Under the pieces are notes generated by a model that was given only the letters and a program-made list of their open reading frames with translations, had not been told where the DNA came from and did no database searches. A DNA stretch of 37,042 nt from Pelargonium cotyledonis (taxonomy: Eukaryota > Streptophyta > Magnoliopsida > Geraniales > Geraniaceae): NCBI GenBank assembly GCA_036897625.1, contig JAYMTA010000149.1, positions 1 through 37,042 of the forward strand. The letters are read 5' to 3'. Numbering within the stretch: the first letter of the stretch is position 1; each line of letters begins with the position of its first letter. A program made the translations under genes and the position numbers. Of this stretch, positions 1 through 10,483 are shown piece after piece.

Positions 1-106
1 AACTGGATAGTTCATAAACCAATAAGGAGCTTTTCCCAAATAAAAATTAACATATAAAATGAGCTCGTACTTTCTCATCACCCCTTCTTTGTTTTTTTAT
101 AAAATA

Positions 107-371
107 CTCCCTCTGTCTCAAAATGAGTGTCTTGTTTGTCTAAATTTTTTGTCTCACAATAAGTGTCTTGTTTTTATTTTTATGTTATTATATTATTGTT
201 CTTCCCATATTACGTTTATCACTTATGCACATGGGCAAATCTGCACATGAGGTGCACATGAGGTGTAGGTGGAGAAAGTGAGGATTATATTGGAAACACA
301 CTAAATTATCTTGTAATTCTTAATTTTTACAAAAAAACGGAAACAAAACACTCATTTTGGGACGAAGGGAG
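107..371. mobile_element. Stowaway-like MITE
   Basis: The two ends are near-perfect inverted repeats of about 23 bp. The left end begins CTCCCTCTGTCTCAAAATG and the right end closes with CATTTTGGGACGAAGGGAG. A TA dinucleotide flanks each end (105-106 and 372-373), which is the Stowaway (Tc1/mariner) target duplication. There is no coding capacity inside. A short open frame at 59-250 runs into the element and is not a gene. The remainder of 1-663 is AT-rich and shows no other gene. Confidence 0.85.
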
Positions 372-708
372 TAAAAAATAAACATATCACCTTTTTTCTT
401 TTAAAAATTAAACATGGTTCCAAAAATACCCACAAGTTGACCGTTACTCTATGTAGGCCTTATACTCGTAAAGCCCAGTGAAGTCCATCCAGACCCAACA
501 AAAAAACAAAACATGCTATAAACCCTATTATGAAAGTTGGTGTCATGCTCCACGTAAAATACAAACACAACCCGACCCGAGTAGAGCGTAAGCCAACCCA
601 GTACCACTGCAACCTGCAAGAGCATTGGCCACCATCATCACCGTGGTGTGGAGTCGTCTATCAATGTCGTCATCCAACGAACCAGAAATGGCTCCCGCGC
701 CGGCGCCG

Positions 709-711
709 TAA
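709..711 (+). other. Premature stop, codon 16 of AspRS pseudogene
   Basis: In the frame opened by the ATG at 664, MSSSNEPEMAPAPAP is followed by TAA. The same frame then continues as a typical AspRS N-terminal extension (DDSKSVSKKAAKKEAAKQ) down to SELQSKAVADR near 905. It then has to move to the next frame to continue as TEVGALCEPLKDQRVLVRG. The first exon therefore carries both a nonsense codon and a frameshift. Confidence 0.85.
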
Positions 712-1516
712 GACGACTCCAAATCCGTCAGCAAAAAAGCCGCCAAGAAGGAAGCAGCCAAGCAGGAGAAGCTGGGCCGTCGCCAGGAGGCCGCCTCGGC
801 CTCCACCGCCTCTTCACTCTCGCAACACTCCGTGGAGGAGGACCCCTTCAAGGACAACTACGGAGACGTCCCTCTATCCGAGCTCCAGTCCAAGGCCGTG
901 GCGGACCGAGGTCGGCGCGCTTTGCGAGCCTCTCAAGGACCAGCGGGTTCTGGTTCGGGGTCGCGCGCAGACGATCCGGGCCGTGGGGAAGAACATCGCG
1001 TTCCTGGTGGTGAGAGAGAGGGGTTTCGCGGTGCAGTGCGTGCTGACTGCCAAGGCCGAGGACAAGGTGAGCCGCCAGATGGTCAAATATGCGACAGGGC
1101 TCAGCAGGGAATCGATTGTGGACATTGAAGGTGTCGTTTCAGTCCCTGATGTTGCCATCAAGGGAGCTACACAGAAGAAGGTGCTGTACTTCATTGCTCT
1201 TCTCATCTTTTGTTTGTGTAATGCTTCCAGTTCTTGTGTTTTGTGAATTTTGATTCGTCTGTATTGCATCTCTAGTTTCTCTCAGTGTTTTAAATAATCT
1301 GGCATTGATCTTGCGTGTTTTGATTCATGTGTGCATTGCTTCTAATGTACCGCAATGGTTGGAATTGTGAATTTTGCTTATTGATTCATACAATGAGTTG
1401 GATTTTGTTAATTATATGTTCTCTCAGGTGGAAGTTCAAGTGAGAAAGTAGTACTGCGTAAGCAAGGCTGTGCCGGCTCTACCCATTAATATTGAGGATG
1501 CTGCTCGGAGTGAAAC

Positions 1517-1725
1517 TTCTTTTTTCTTTTGGTCATATAACTAAGGGTGCCTCCTGGCCACCTTTCGCGCAACTATCACCTCACCGGGGATCTTAAGGGC
1601 GAAGCCCCACATTGGTGCATTCAAGAGAACATTCTTTGGGTTCTTGCCCCCAGGTTTGAACTCTGGTGGCCAAGGAGAGAGCAAACTACCTTGATCACCA
1701 GGCCAACCCCTTGGGTTTTAGCAGG
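1517..1725 (-). mobile_element. tRNA-derived SINE at the exon 2 / intron 2 border of the AspRS pseudogene
   Basis: Read on the minus strand, this block starts with a pol III promoter. A box A-like TGGCCTGGTGATC lies at 1693-1705 and a box B-like GAGTTCAAACC at 1653-1663, the tRNA-like spacing of a SINE head. The minus-strand 3' end at about 1517-1540 is A-rich (seen as T-rich on the plus strand), as expected for a retroposed tail. It begins exactly where AspRS exon 2 homology (AARSE) stops. The family was not identified and the exact ends and target duplications were not fixed. Confidence 0.6.
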
Positions 1726-2165
1726 TGCATTTCCATACAAAGGATTTTATTATCTTCTAGATTGGATGGGCTTATGTTATTGTTTCATCAATAGAACAAG
1801 GAAATACCATTTATTTATGTTTGGTTGAGATTTTTTTAGCATATTTTGTTGATTATTTTTAGCTTTTTCCATGTATAATAGGCATTTCATCATTTGTGCG
1901 GTGCAGGCAGGAGAAAAGCTGGTTCGCGTTAATCAGGACACACGATTGAACTATAGAGTTCTCGACATTCGGACTCCTGCTAATCAAGGGATTTTTCGCA
2001 TCCAGAGCCAAGTTTCGAATGTAGGTTTCCTTGTAAACTTATTCAGTTTTCTAAAAATCTTTTAAGTTTTGTCTACTTTTTGCAACTTCATGAATAATAT
2101 CCTTTCGGTGTATAAATTTGTTTTCCTATTTAATTGTAATGTAGCCCTTGTATATTTTATATTAT

Positions 2166-2315
2166 AGGACAGCTCACTGCACAAGGCTTCCACCATTGTG
2201 GGGTCTGAAATTGTCAATTATGTACATCACCCATGGACACATAACTTGTTTCCTGACTTGAACTGGTTGGCTCAAGGTCACAAACAACAAGCTTACCTTT
2301 GTTACCTCTTGAAAA
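2166..2315 (-). mobile_element. Au-SINE-like element, degenerate
   Basis: On the plus strand the block runs from ACAGCTCACTGCACAAGG, through CATTGTGGGGTCTG, to TTTCCTGACTTGAAC and CTCAAGGTCACAAACAAC. This is the reverse complement of the usual Au-SINE order (tRNA-like head, body, then the AGCTTAGTGCAC tail). A degenerate box B lies at 2255-2266 on the minus strand. It sits in AspRS intron 3 and happens to read open in one frame, but that frame does not match AspRS and is not an exon. The assignment rests on remembered family sequence and the copy is diverged. Confidence 0.6.
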
Positions 2316-3615
2316 TTTGAATTGTTCTTGTTACATGAGTGGCATCTCATTGTATATACTTTGAAGGTGCTATGCTATGTGTTATGCTTTGCACCCTCTC
2401 TCTAGTTTTCATTACTCTTGCGCATTTTCTCCGAAGTTTTGGCAGATATTAATCACTATTTACTACTTTACCTAATTTCCGTTTGGTTGAGCATTGTCCA
2501 CACATCTTAAACATTTGCAACTCTTGCAGATATTTAGGCAGTTCTTGTTAACTGAGGGCTTTATTGAAATCCACACACCAAAGTTGATAGCAGGATCCAG
2601 TGAAGGTGGTTCTGCTGTTTTTAAATTGGACTAAAATGGACAGCCTGCATGCCTGGCTCAGTCACCTCAGCTTTACAAGCAAATGTCAATCTGTGGCGAT
2701 TTTGGACGCGTATTTGAAATTGGTCCAGTTTTTAGAGCAGAGGATTCCTACACTCATTGGCATTTGTGTGAGTTCACAGGTCTTGATGTTGAAATGGAGA
2801 TTAAACAACACTATTTTGAGGTAAAACTGGATTGTTGGCGTCGTTTATTTTTTATTTTTAGTTTTATCATACACCTGACTTTGTCTCAGTATGTTTTTTT
2901 TATAATTGCCTAACTCTATCTTTTTAACAGTTTGGAGCTTGTTTGTACAGGTTATGGATATTGTGGACCGTTTGTTCGTCACAATGTTTGACAGTTTGAA
3001 CGAGAGTTGCAAGAAGGAACTTGATGCTGTAAATAATCAATATCCGTTTACACCTTTGAAGGTAATTTACCCAATGAATAGTTTCTTCTTTTGCATTTAG
3101 AAAATGATGCATGTAAGTGCATGTATCTTCAACAACCTCAGATATATATCAGCGTATACATAGCATCTTAAATTTTATCAAGTGGATGCATTAATTAATG
3201 TTCTACTAATTGTGCAGTATTTGCGAAAGACACTGCGGCTTACATTTGAAGAAGGGGTTCAAATGCTGAAGGTAATGGAAGTTTTTTCTTCATTATATAT
3301 ATATATATATGTGTAAATGTATTAGTGTCATCATGTTATTATATTTTACTCTAAACAATCTGTTAGAGTTAATGGCAATTTGCGCTATCAAATTGACAAC
3401 CGTAAATAAGTTTTGGCAATAGCTAAGGAGAGAAAGGATCCAAATCCTTTTGGAAAAAAATGAGTCTCTCAACACTTGATTTTCCCTTCATTTCATTTAA
3501 ATGTATAAGTTGCAGCATTAGGCAAATAAAAATCATTTCCATGAGAATGTTTTTTTGGGGGAGTATTGAAATGCTATAGAATCATTGTTCTATGTATTTA
3601 TAATTCCTTATAGGT

Positions 3616-3860
3616 TGCATTTGGGAACTTGGATATAAAATTTGGGATTTGAAATATTGTATTCCAAATATAAATATAGTAATTTGGAAACCTTAAAATT
3701 TCAAACGACAGTGCAAGAGTTGTCATTTTAAATCAATGTTGTAAGCATGTTTTCAATCCTATTGGTTTTGAGTCAAATCCAAGTTCTCGGAGCATCCAAA
3801 CATTGGATATGGTTCAAATCCAAAATTTAAGATGAAATTCAAGAATCCAAACAAAGCATT
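3616..3860. mobile_element. Possible MITE with degenerate terminal inverted repeats
   Basis: The left end (TGCATTTGGGAACTTGG, then AAATTTGGGATTTGAA) resembles the reverse complement of the right end (AATGCTTTGTTTGGATTC, then AAATTTTGGATTTGAACC). The unit is about 245 bp, AT-rich and non-coding. The superfamily is unclear and no target duplication was confirmed. Confidence 0.4.
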
Positions 3861-5325
3861 ACAAGATTAGATTTACTCATTTCTTTACTTCATAAATCCA
3901 AAAGAAATATTGTAGTAACTGCAGGGACGGATCCAGAATGTTTAGCCACTGGGGCAAAATAATTACTTAATATTTTATTATAAAAATTAGTTAATTAATT
4001 CTCAAGTAGATTTATAGTTAAAAATTTATATGAAATGTTTCATGGATTTACCTGTGGAGTGTTCTCATGTTCGTGATAGAGGTTATTGGTTCAAATCTCC
4101 ATTAAAAATAATTTGTAATGGGGAAATGTTGAAAATTTTGAAAAATACTAGTGGGGTCAAATGTAAGAAATGTAAGGACAAATATGAAAATTTGAAAAAG
4201 AATTAGTGGTACATTTTCAAAAATAAAATAAAATAAAATTGTATGGGGGCAGGTGCCTTCAAACTCAACCACATGGATCTGTGTTTGGTAGTAAGGTATT
4301 TAAACAATACCTCCTCATTCTCTTAGAAAGTGCATATTTCAATTGATCAAATCTGAATGCCTAATTGCCTTTTTTCTATCATTCTTTCTTTCTTAAACTT
4401 AACTTGGTGTTTCAAACTGTCTAAATTCCACTATGCAATATGTTTATTACCTTACAAATCCTTCCATAGTGTTCATCACAACCTCCACCACCTTCAAGTT
4501 GGCATTGCCGCTGTCACTATTGCTACTAATACCAATACGACATGCTTAAATTGTTATTGTCACTAGCACCGCCACTGTTGCTACACGAAGATGGAACGAC
4601 CAGGAAGTTTGTATTCGCGCGACCTCCCAACCGGTAGCTCTCGGACAACACTTGCGAAACAAGGCTTGATGGAGATTGTCTCCTTTAGGCCCTTCCGACG
4701 CTCAAGTCAGATATTTGCAAAGAGAGTTGAATTGTGTAAACAATTTTGTGTGCTAATGAAAAGTGTACTTTGTTATTTGTTCTAGTGTGTATTTATACCT
4801 ATACTCTGTGCATTTCTAATTCTGATAGAATTAGAACTTTGTTTGAGCTTTCCTATTTGTTGGGCCTACAGCTCGCTATGACCAGCCACTATCCTCCGTC
4901 CACTGTAAGTAGCTTAACATACATGGCCCATAACACTTGCTCTCTGCTCTATTGTGCTCTTTCGTACTAAGAGTACAACAAAGCAATACATAGAAATAAT
5001 ATATCTGCTTGTCTGTTGTCTTTTATCATACAAAAGCGATAAGCAAATAATGTTAATGTGTGTCAGTGAACAAAATGTTTTGCTCACTGTCATACATTTC
5101 ATCTTTGCATCTATATTGTGCACATGTGAGGCTTGTCCTTGTGGCAGCACAGACCTCTAATCTCTCCCTATAAATTGAGACTCTCATTCATTTCATTCAT
5201 GCCTCTAAATTCTCTCTTTAAGCTCTTCGTGAGTTCTTCAATTCTTCCATACTTGTCTTTTATTCATTATATCACTTTTTCTTGCACTTGTTCTTCACTC
5301 TTCTTCCTTTGCAATCATTATTTCC

Positions 5326-5690
5326 TTCTTTCTCGGAAAAATAATAAAAATTGTAGAAAATGCAGAAAAATTCATGCATGTTGCTCTCTGCATCTATGCT
5401 TGCTGTTTGCTGTAGTTTCATTTTTATTCGGAAAATTGAAAAATAATAACAATTGCAGAAAATGCAGAAAAGTTTATGCATGTTGCTCTCTGTATCTCTG
5501 CATGTTGTTTACTGCAATTTTATTTTTTTTTGTTTTTTGAAAAATCGAAAAAAGTAGAAAATTTTCTGCATGCTGCTCTCTGCATCTCTGCATGATGTTT
5601 GCTGCATTTTCAGTTTTTTTCTTCGGAAAATCGCAAAAATAATAAAAACTGCAGAAAATGCAGAAAAATTCTTGCTTGCTGTATCTGTGT
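5326..5690. repeat. Tandem array in the left arm of the inverted-repeat element
   Basis: About four units of roughly 90-100 bp follow one another. Each contains GAAAAATAATAAAAA, TGCAGAAAATGCAGAAAA and TGTTGCTCTCTGCATCT or a close variant, followed by a T-rich stretch. Short open frames here on both strands are products of the repeat and not genes. The matching array in the right arm (about 6655-6810) has only one and a half to two units. Confidence 0.8.
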
Positions 5691-6229
5691 TTCAATGATA
5701 GTGAACAACTTTGCTCCATATTCTATCGTGCATCATGCATTGGCTTCACAATCGCATGCAATGGTCAAAATCTGTGTAGTATAAACCATTGTTCATACTG
5801 ACCATCCAATCCTTCCTAGCATGTGTCTCACGCCAATGCATGAACTGGCCGCTTCGCCCATCAAGAACCCCTGCAGGTGAGCAAGCTCTAAAACATCTTT
5901 CTTAGAGGCAACAATACGAGCACAAAATTGAGCTTCCACCTCAGTGGTGCGCTTTTGCGATTGCTCAAATTGACCTCAAAGTAAGCCCTACTCCTGGTCA
6001 AACGTGGTCTAAGGCCTAAGGAAAGCCTCTTAGCTGCGTTGCGAACCCTGGTCAGCTCGACGGGGTCGGGTACGTAGCTCTCCCACAGAAAGTGTAGTCT
6101 GTATACACGAGAGATTATACATAATAGTCATGGATATATAAAAAAACACTGGGTATATGAATAATTAAACAGAACACCACCTGCATAGCATGGAGATATA
6201 CTCGGCCCGCTCAGTGGAAGCAAAATCTA

Positions 6230-6536
6230 GGATGTTCCGGTCGTACGGGGATACATGCCTTTGTTAAGCTGTAGGGCAGCATCCAGATGACACAATGCAT
6301 TTTTCTGAGCGTCGAAGTCTATACTCAAGGTGACAGTTTCATTCTCAGGAAGAGACACAGGTTCACTCACCCTTGCCCAACTTTTAGCATCTATAAACTG
6401 CTCATGTGGAAATGTGATCCGTGATAGGTCAGGCAAAGGCGAGGTAATTTGAGGTGGATGACGTCGCTTGGAAGTTTTAGATTTAGGACCCCGAGACTTA
6501 CTTGATGTGGTGGACAGAGAAGATAGAGTAATTGAA
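6230..6536 (-). CDS. Hypothetical open frame in the centre of the inverted-repeat element
   Basis: On the minus strand an open frame of about 100 codons runs from near 6536 to a stop near 6230. It includes STTSSKSRGPKSKTSKRRH, then FPHEQFIDAKSWARVSEP, and ends KGMYPRTTGTS. A CAAATGTGTAG acceptor-like site lies just upstream of the open part, so it may be an exon rather than a start-to-stop gene; the first ATG would be at 6436. It is rich in Ser, Lys and Arg at the start. I do not recognise the family. It could be cargo captured by the element or a decayed transposon protein. Confidence 0.3.
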
Positions 6537-8092
6537 CCCTACACAAATGTACCAAGAAAAATGGTAAGCACACAATTATACATCTACAAGATGCATAATA
6601 GAATATGGAGCAAAACTGATCACTATTATTGAAACACAAATACATCAAGCGAGATTTTTTTTGCATTTAGTGCAATTTTTATTATTTTTTCGATTTTTTG
6701 AAAAAAATTGAATATGCAGCAAACAACATGCAGAGATGCGGAGAGTAGCATGCACGAATTTTTCTGCATTTTCTACAATTTTTATTATTTTTCCGTGTTT
6801 CCCGAAAAAAAAGAAGGAAAGAAAAAGATGATGATTGCCGAGGAAGAAGAGTGAAAAAAAGTGCATGAAGTAGTGGTATGATGAATAAAAGAAAAGAAGG
6901 TAAGAATTGAAGAACTCATGGAGAGCTTAAGGAGAGAGAACTTGGAGGCATGAGTGAAATGAAGAAGGAGAGTCTCAATTTATGGGCCGAAATGAGGGGT
7001 ATGTACTGCCACAAGAACAAAGCTCGAATGTGTACAGTATAAATGCAGAGATGAACTGTGTGGCAGTGAGCAAAATATTTTGTTCACTTACACACATTAA
7101 CTTTATTATCTTATTGTTTTTATATGATAAAAGACAAAAGACAAAAGACATGCATATATTATTTCTATGTATTGCTCTGTTGTTCTCTTAGTACGAAAGA
7201 CACAATAGAGCAGATGACAAGTGTTATGGACCTTGTATGTTAAGCCACTTATAGTGGGCTAATGGTTGTGGCTGGTCAAAGCGAGCTGCAGACCCAACAA
7301 GTAGGAAAGCTCAAACAAAAATGAAATTCTATTAGAATTAGTAGTGCACAACGTACATGTATAAATACACATTAGTAAAATAACAAGGTACGCTTTTCAT
7401 TAGTACACAGTACTGTTTATACAATTCAACTCTTTTTGCGAATATCGGACTTGAGCGTCAGAGGGGCCTAAAGGAGATAATCTCCATCAGGCCTTGTTTT
7501 GTAGTTGCTGCCGGTTGGGAGGTTGTGTGAGTCCAAGCTTCCTGGTCATTCCATCTTCGTGTAGCAACCACGTCATCACGATTGCTCGGTTTAATCTCAC
7601 CCACCATCATGCTACATTGTTGTTGCCACCCAAACTTTGTTATCACCACCATTTCCATTATTGTCTCTCCGCAGCCACATTATCTGACAACTTTTGTTTG
7701 TGCCCTTAAAAGGCCAAACATACATGAGTTGTTGCTTATAACAAGGTTTCCTGTATTGATAATTGATTCATTTAACTTGTTTGTGTAGGATGCTGGTGTA
7801 GAAATTGATCCTTTTGGGGACCTAAATATTGAAGCTGAGAGAAAATTGGGCCTACTTGTTGTAGAGAAGTAATTCAATTCCTCTTAACTGTTTATCCAGC
7901 ATGTACTTAATTTGTCTTTTCAACAACATATTTTACTTTCATGCACTAATAGACATAGTTTTACGTGATATTATAGGTACGGCACAGAGTTCTATATACT
8001 TCATCGCTATCCTTTGGCTGTTAGGCCGTTCTATACGATGCCTTGCTACGATGATCCAAAGTACAGTAATTCATTTGATGTCTTCATTCGAG

Positions 8093-9416
8093 GTAAATTA
8101 TGAGTTACTTTATTACTTGTATTCCAATGTACTTACATATGTAACATTGTTGTCTTCTATCTAGGGCCTTGGGCTGAATGGACAATTATATTACTTTCAG
8201 AGGTTTTTATTTCATTTCATGATTATATTTGAGGCCAACTTGTCTGTTTTCAGTGTATAAAAAGGTAATTATAAATAACTATCCTGTAGTCTAGTGTTTT
8301 CCCCCAAAAAAAAAAAAAAAAAAAAAACATAAATACCCTTAAGTTTAGTCCCTCCATTCCGTCAGTCAGATTTGAGACATACTCTACCCTCTCATCTCAT
8401 GCAAGACATGATATTCCAATATTTACGCAATCTCCTTTTTATCCTTTCAACTTATATTTTATTTATATATTTCATTTATTGCTCTCATCATCATCTTCAT
8501 CGATCTTATTTCACTGTTCTCCTATCTCACCGGAATCTTCATATTTTTTTGAACTTTTCGTTGACTTTTTGATTTGATGGTATAATAGGAAATTAAGATG
8601 AATGTGAGGAGTAGAATGGTCATTTTACTTGAAGCAATCAACAGGGTTACTAACTGTTGTGAACAATTCTTTAGTGTAGTATTCATAATTACCAAAATAG
8701 GAATTCTGGAAAGCATAAAGCATCCAAATCTTAGAATGTGTCATTATATTGGTGGAGCATGGGGTGTGGGGACCGAGAAATTGCATATTCATATTTCATG
8801 ATATGGAATGGGGATAATGTTGGATTTAAAACTTGTTAGACTACAAATAGCTTTCGGAACCCTGACTTGCTCTTTAGATTTAGTATGGCGAACTAATCTT
8901 TATTTGGTGTGAATTGGTTTGGTGAAAGTTTGGTGTTTGTGATGGAGAGTCACAAGTGATATGGAGAAAGGTAGGACAACAAAAAGAAAAAAAAAAGAGA
9001 TAAATTGAATAAAACAAGAGATTTGAAATCTCCTTCCAATTGAGTATGCAAGTATCTAGAGCTTTGTGAGTCTGGCTGCGTGCTTGTAGATTTGAGGAAT
9101 GAAGTAGTGGGTAATTTAGTGGATATTTAGAAATGAATGAGATCAAATTATCATTCAATGCTTCATTTGTTTGCATGATGGGTAATCATTGTGTAATATT
9201 TAAATTCATTGCTTAAAACGTTACTCCATCCGTCTAAGAATAATTGTCCATTTTTCCCATTGTTGTAGAGATCAAGGATTAGTTAGGACGGAGGGGGTAC
9301 TTTTTTTCCATCTGTATGGTTGCAACTGCATTTGTCTTTGGTTGCTAACAAACTGTTTCTGCATATGATGCCTTGCAAACTTAGTTAAAAACCACGATCT
9401 GTTCCTATTTTTTTAG
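8093..9416. other. Intron 8 of the AspRS pseudogene
   Basis: This is an AT-rich intron with GT and AG borders. It contains a 22-base A run at 8306-8327 and a short Stowaway-like MITE at 9224-9297. A minus-strand open frame near 8880-9176 is not recognisable and is probably chance. Confidence 0.75.
9224..9297. mobile_element. Short Stowaway-like MITE
   Basis: The ends CTCCATCCGTCTAAGAATA and TTAGGACGGAGGGGG are Stowaway-type inverted termini. They are flanked by TA at 9222-9223 and 9298-9299. At only 74 bp it is probably an internally deleted copy. Confidence 0.65.
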
Positions 9417-9894
9417 GTAAGGAGATAATGTCAGGAGCTCAGCGTGTTCATGTACCAGAATTCTTGGCTGAACGTGCACTTGCATGTGGCATTGATGTGA
9501 AAACAATTTCTACATACATAGACTCTTTCAGGTACTTTCTTCTTCTTATTCCTTGAGTTTTGTCGAATTTCTGTTGTAGTCCATAAGTTAGTTGATGGCT
9601 CGTGACTTGTTCCCGCAAATACGGTGCACCTCCACATGGTGGATTTGGAGTCGGGTTAGAGCGGGTGGTGATGCTCTTCTGTGCCCTCAACAACATCCGT
9701 AAAACTTCCCTTTATCCTTGTGACCCTCTCAGGATAGCTCCATGATATTGCATTGGGCTTTTCTTTTTTAGTTAGTTTTGGATATAGTTTCCTTTTTTCT
9801 ATTGAGAGACTGAGTGCCAAAAATTGTAATTAAAATTAAATTGTGTAATTTTGCTTAATAAATAAATAAATTAGAAAAATCATTTTCTATGATA

Positions 9895-10115
9895 TTTCAT
9901 CCATCCTAAAATGATTGTCTTGCATATATTGTCCTTGTTCATTTTTATGTTTAGAAAGTTAGTTATAACGTGAATTATTCGTAACATTTTTATAATAAAT
10001 TAGTAAGAACATATTTCATGAAGATTCAAGTTTTGTTAGAACATATATTTATGAGAATTCGAAAGAAATGGTATAACACAAACTAACTTTTTTAATTATT
10101 CTTAAAATGAAGGGA
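9895..10115. mobile_element. Degenerate Stowaway-like MITE
   Basis: The left end (TTCATCCATCCTAAAATGA) and the right end (TTCTTAAAATGAAGGGATA) are weakened versions of the Stowaway termini in inverted orientation. The intervening 200 bp is AT-rich and non-coding. Confidence 0.45.
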
Positions 10116-10126
10116 TACAGGTTTTT

Positions 10127-10275
10127 TTTAGTACTCAGACTTTTGCTGAACACCCAATTTGGTACCCAAAGTTTTATTGTGCCCAATTTAGTACATACAC
10201 TTTTATTTTACACTCAATTTGGTACCCACACTTTTATTTTGAACCCAATTAAGTACCCACAGTCACATTCCGTCA
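10127..10275. repeat. Transposon-terminus-like repeated phrase block
   Basis: The phrase CCAATTTGGTACCC, or a close variant, occurs four times in about 140 bp, with ACTTTTATTTT between copies. A related block occurs at 17600-17690 (TTTTGAACCCAATTTAGTA). Phrases like these are common near the ends of plant DNA transposons. I could not find a convincing inverted partner. Confidence 0.4.
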
Positions 10276-10483
10276 ATTCAACCGCTAAGTCTCGCCTACA
10301 TGGACAGAAATGCTGACCTGGATGATGATGTGGGTGATAACGTGTATTGTTGGTTGCTGAGTTGTATAAATTTTGATGATATGGAAAAGTTGACTTGTAT
10401 TATTTTTTTTTTAAGGTTAGTTGACTTGGGATTTATAAATATAAAAATAAAATAAAAGACAAAACAAAAATAAACAAAAACAA

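Larger units (their letters stand above)
4578..7567. mobile_element. Large inverted-repeat transposable element (about 3 kb)
   Basis: The left arm (4578-5734) and right arm (6589-7567) are inverted copies of each other, visibly similar along their length, around a unique centre of about 850 bp. Matching landmarks are TTGCTACACGAAGATGGAA at 4578 against the reverse complement at 7549-7567, the CTTGAGCGTC block, CCATAACACTTG, TATAAATTGAGACTCTC against CATAAATTGAGACTCTC, and TTTGCTCCATATTCTAT. Each arm's outer part also resembles an LTR (TGTTATGG near 7222, TATAAATACAC, CTTGAGCGTC, end near 7569). It may therefore be a foldback/long-TIR DNA transposon or two LTR-element ends lying tail-out. No transposase or reverse transcriptase was recognised. 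Confidence 0.75.
3272..7788. other. Intron 6 of the AspRS pseudogene, filled with repeats
   Basis: This 4.5 kb stretch between YLRKTLRLTFEEGVQMLK (ends 3271) and DAGVEIDPFGDLN (starts 7789) has canonical GT and AG borders. It holds an AT dinucleotide run at 3295-3311, a MITE-like unit near 3616-3860, a hAT-like fragment starting near 3922 (GGGACGGATCCAGAATG), and the large inverted-repeat element at 4578-7567. No AspRS sequence lies inside it. Confidence 0.8.
664..9745 (+). pseudogene. Cytosolic aspartyl-tRNA synthetase pseudogene (intron-containing)
   Basis: The translated exons follow plant/animal cytosolic AspRS (class IIb, charges tRNA-Asp) in order, but the gene is broken. Exons: 664-1180 (N-terminal Lys/Ala-rich extension and anticodon-binding OB fold), 1428-about 1516, 1907-2020 (QDTRLNYRVLDIRTPANQ), 2530-2820 (motif 1 and motif 2, FRAEDS), 2951-3061, 3218-3271, 7789-7868, 7977-8092 ([12 protein letters not shown]), 9417-9531 ([11 protein letters not shown]) and 9619-9745 (motif 3, GFGVGLERVVML). 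Damage seen: TAA at codon 16 (709-711), a one-base frame change near 900-910, TAG at 1449-1451, TAA at 2632-2634, no donor after exon 2, and the final acceptor reads AA instead of AG at 9617-9618. Missense changes hit conserved sites: THRH to THWH in motif 2, GEEI to GKEI, and RDP to CDP near the C terminus. Retained introns show it is a decayed duplicate rather than a retrocopy, so a working AspRS should lie elsewhere. The AspRS identity is very sure; loss of function is nearly so. Confidence 0.93.

Noticed and set aside
530-1246. A 238-codon open frame taken as an intact gene
   Set aside because: Only its second half (from about 910) matches AspRS. The first half is an out-of-frame reading of the true AspRS N terminus, which starts at 664 in another frame.
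2168-2278. A possible extra AspRS exon
   Set aside because: It reads open but has no AspRS similarity, AspRS is continuous without it, and the sequence fits a reversed Au-SINE.
5133-5540. A 135-codon open frame
   Set aside because: It lies across the inverted-repeat arm and its tandem array. The Cys/Lys-rich pattern simply repeats with the DNA repeat.
9431-9696. Minus-strand frames over the last AspRS exons
   Set aside because: They are antisense shadows of the AspRS pseudogene exons.
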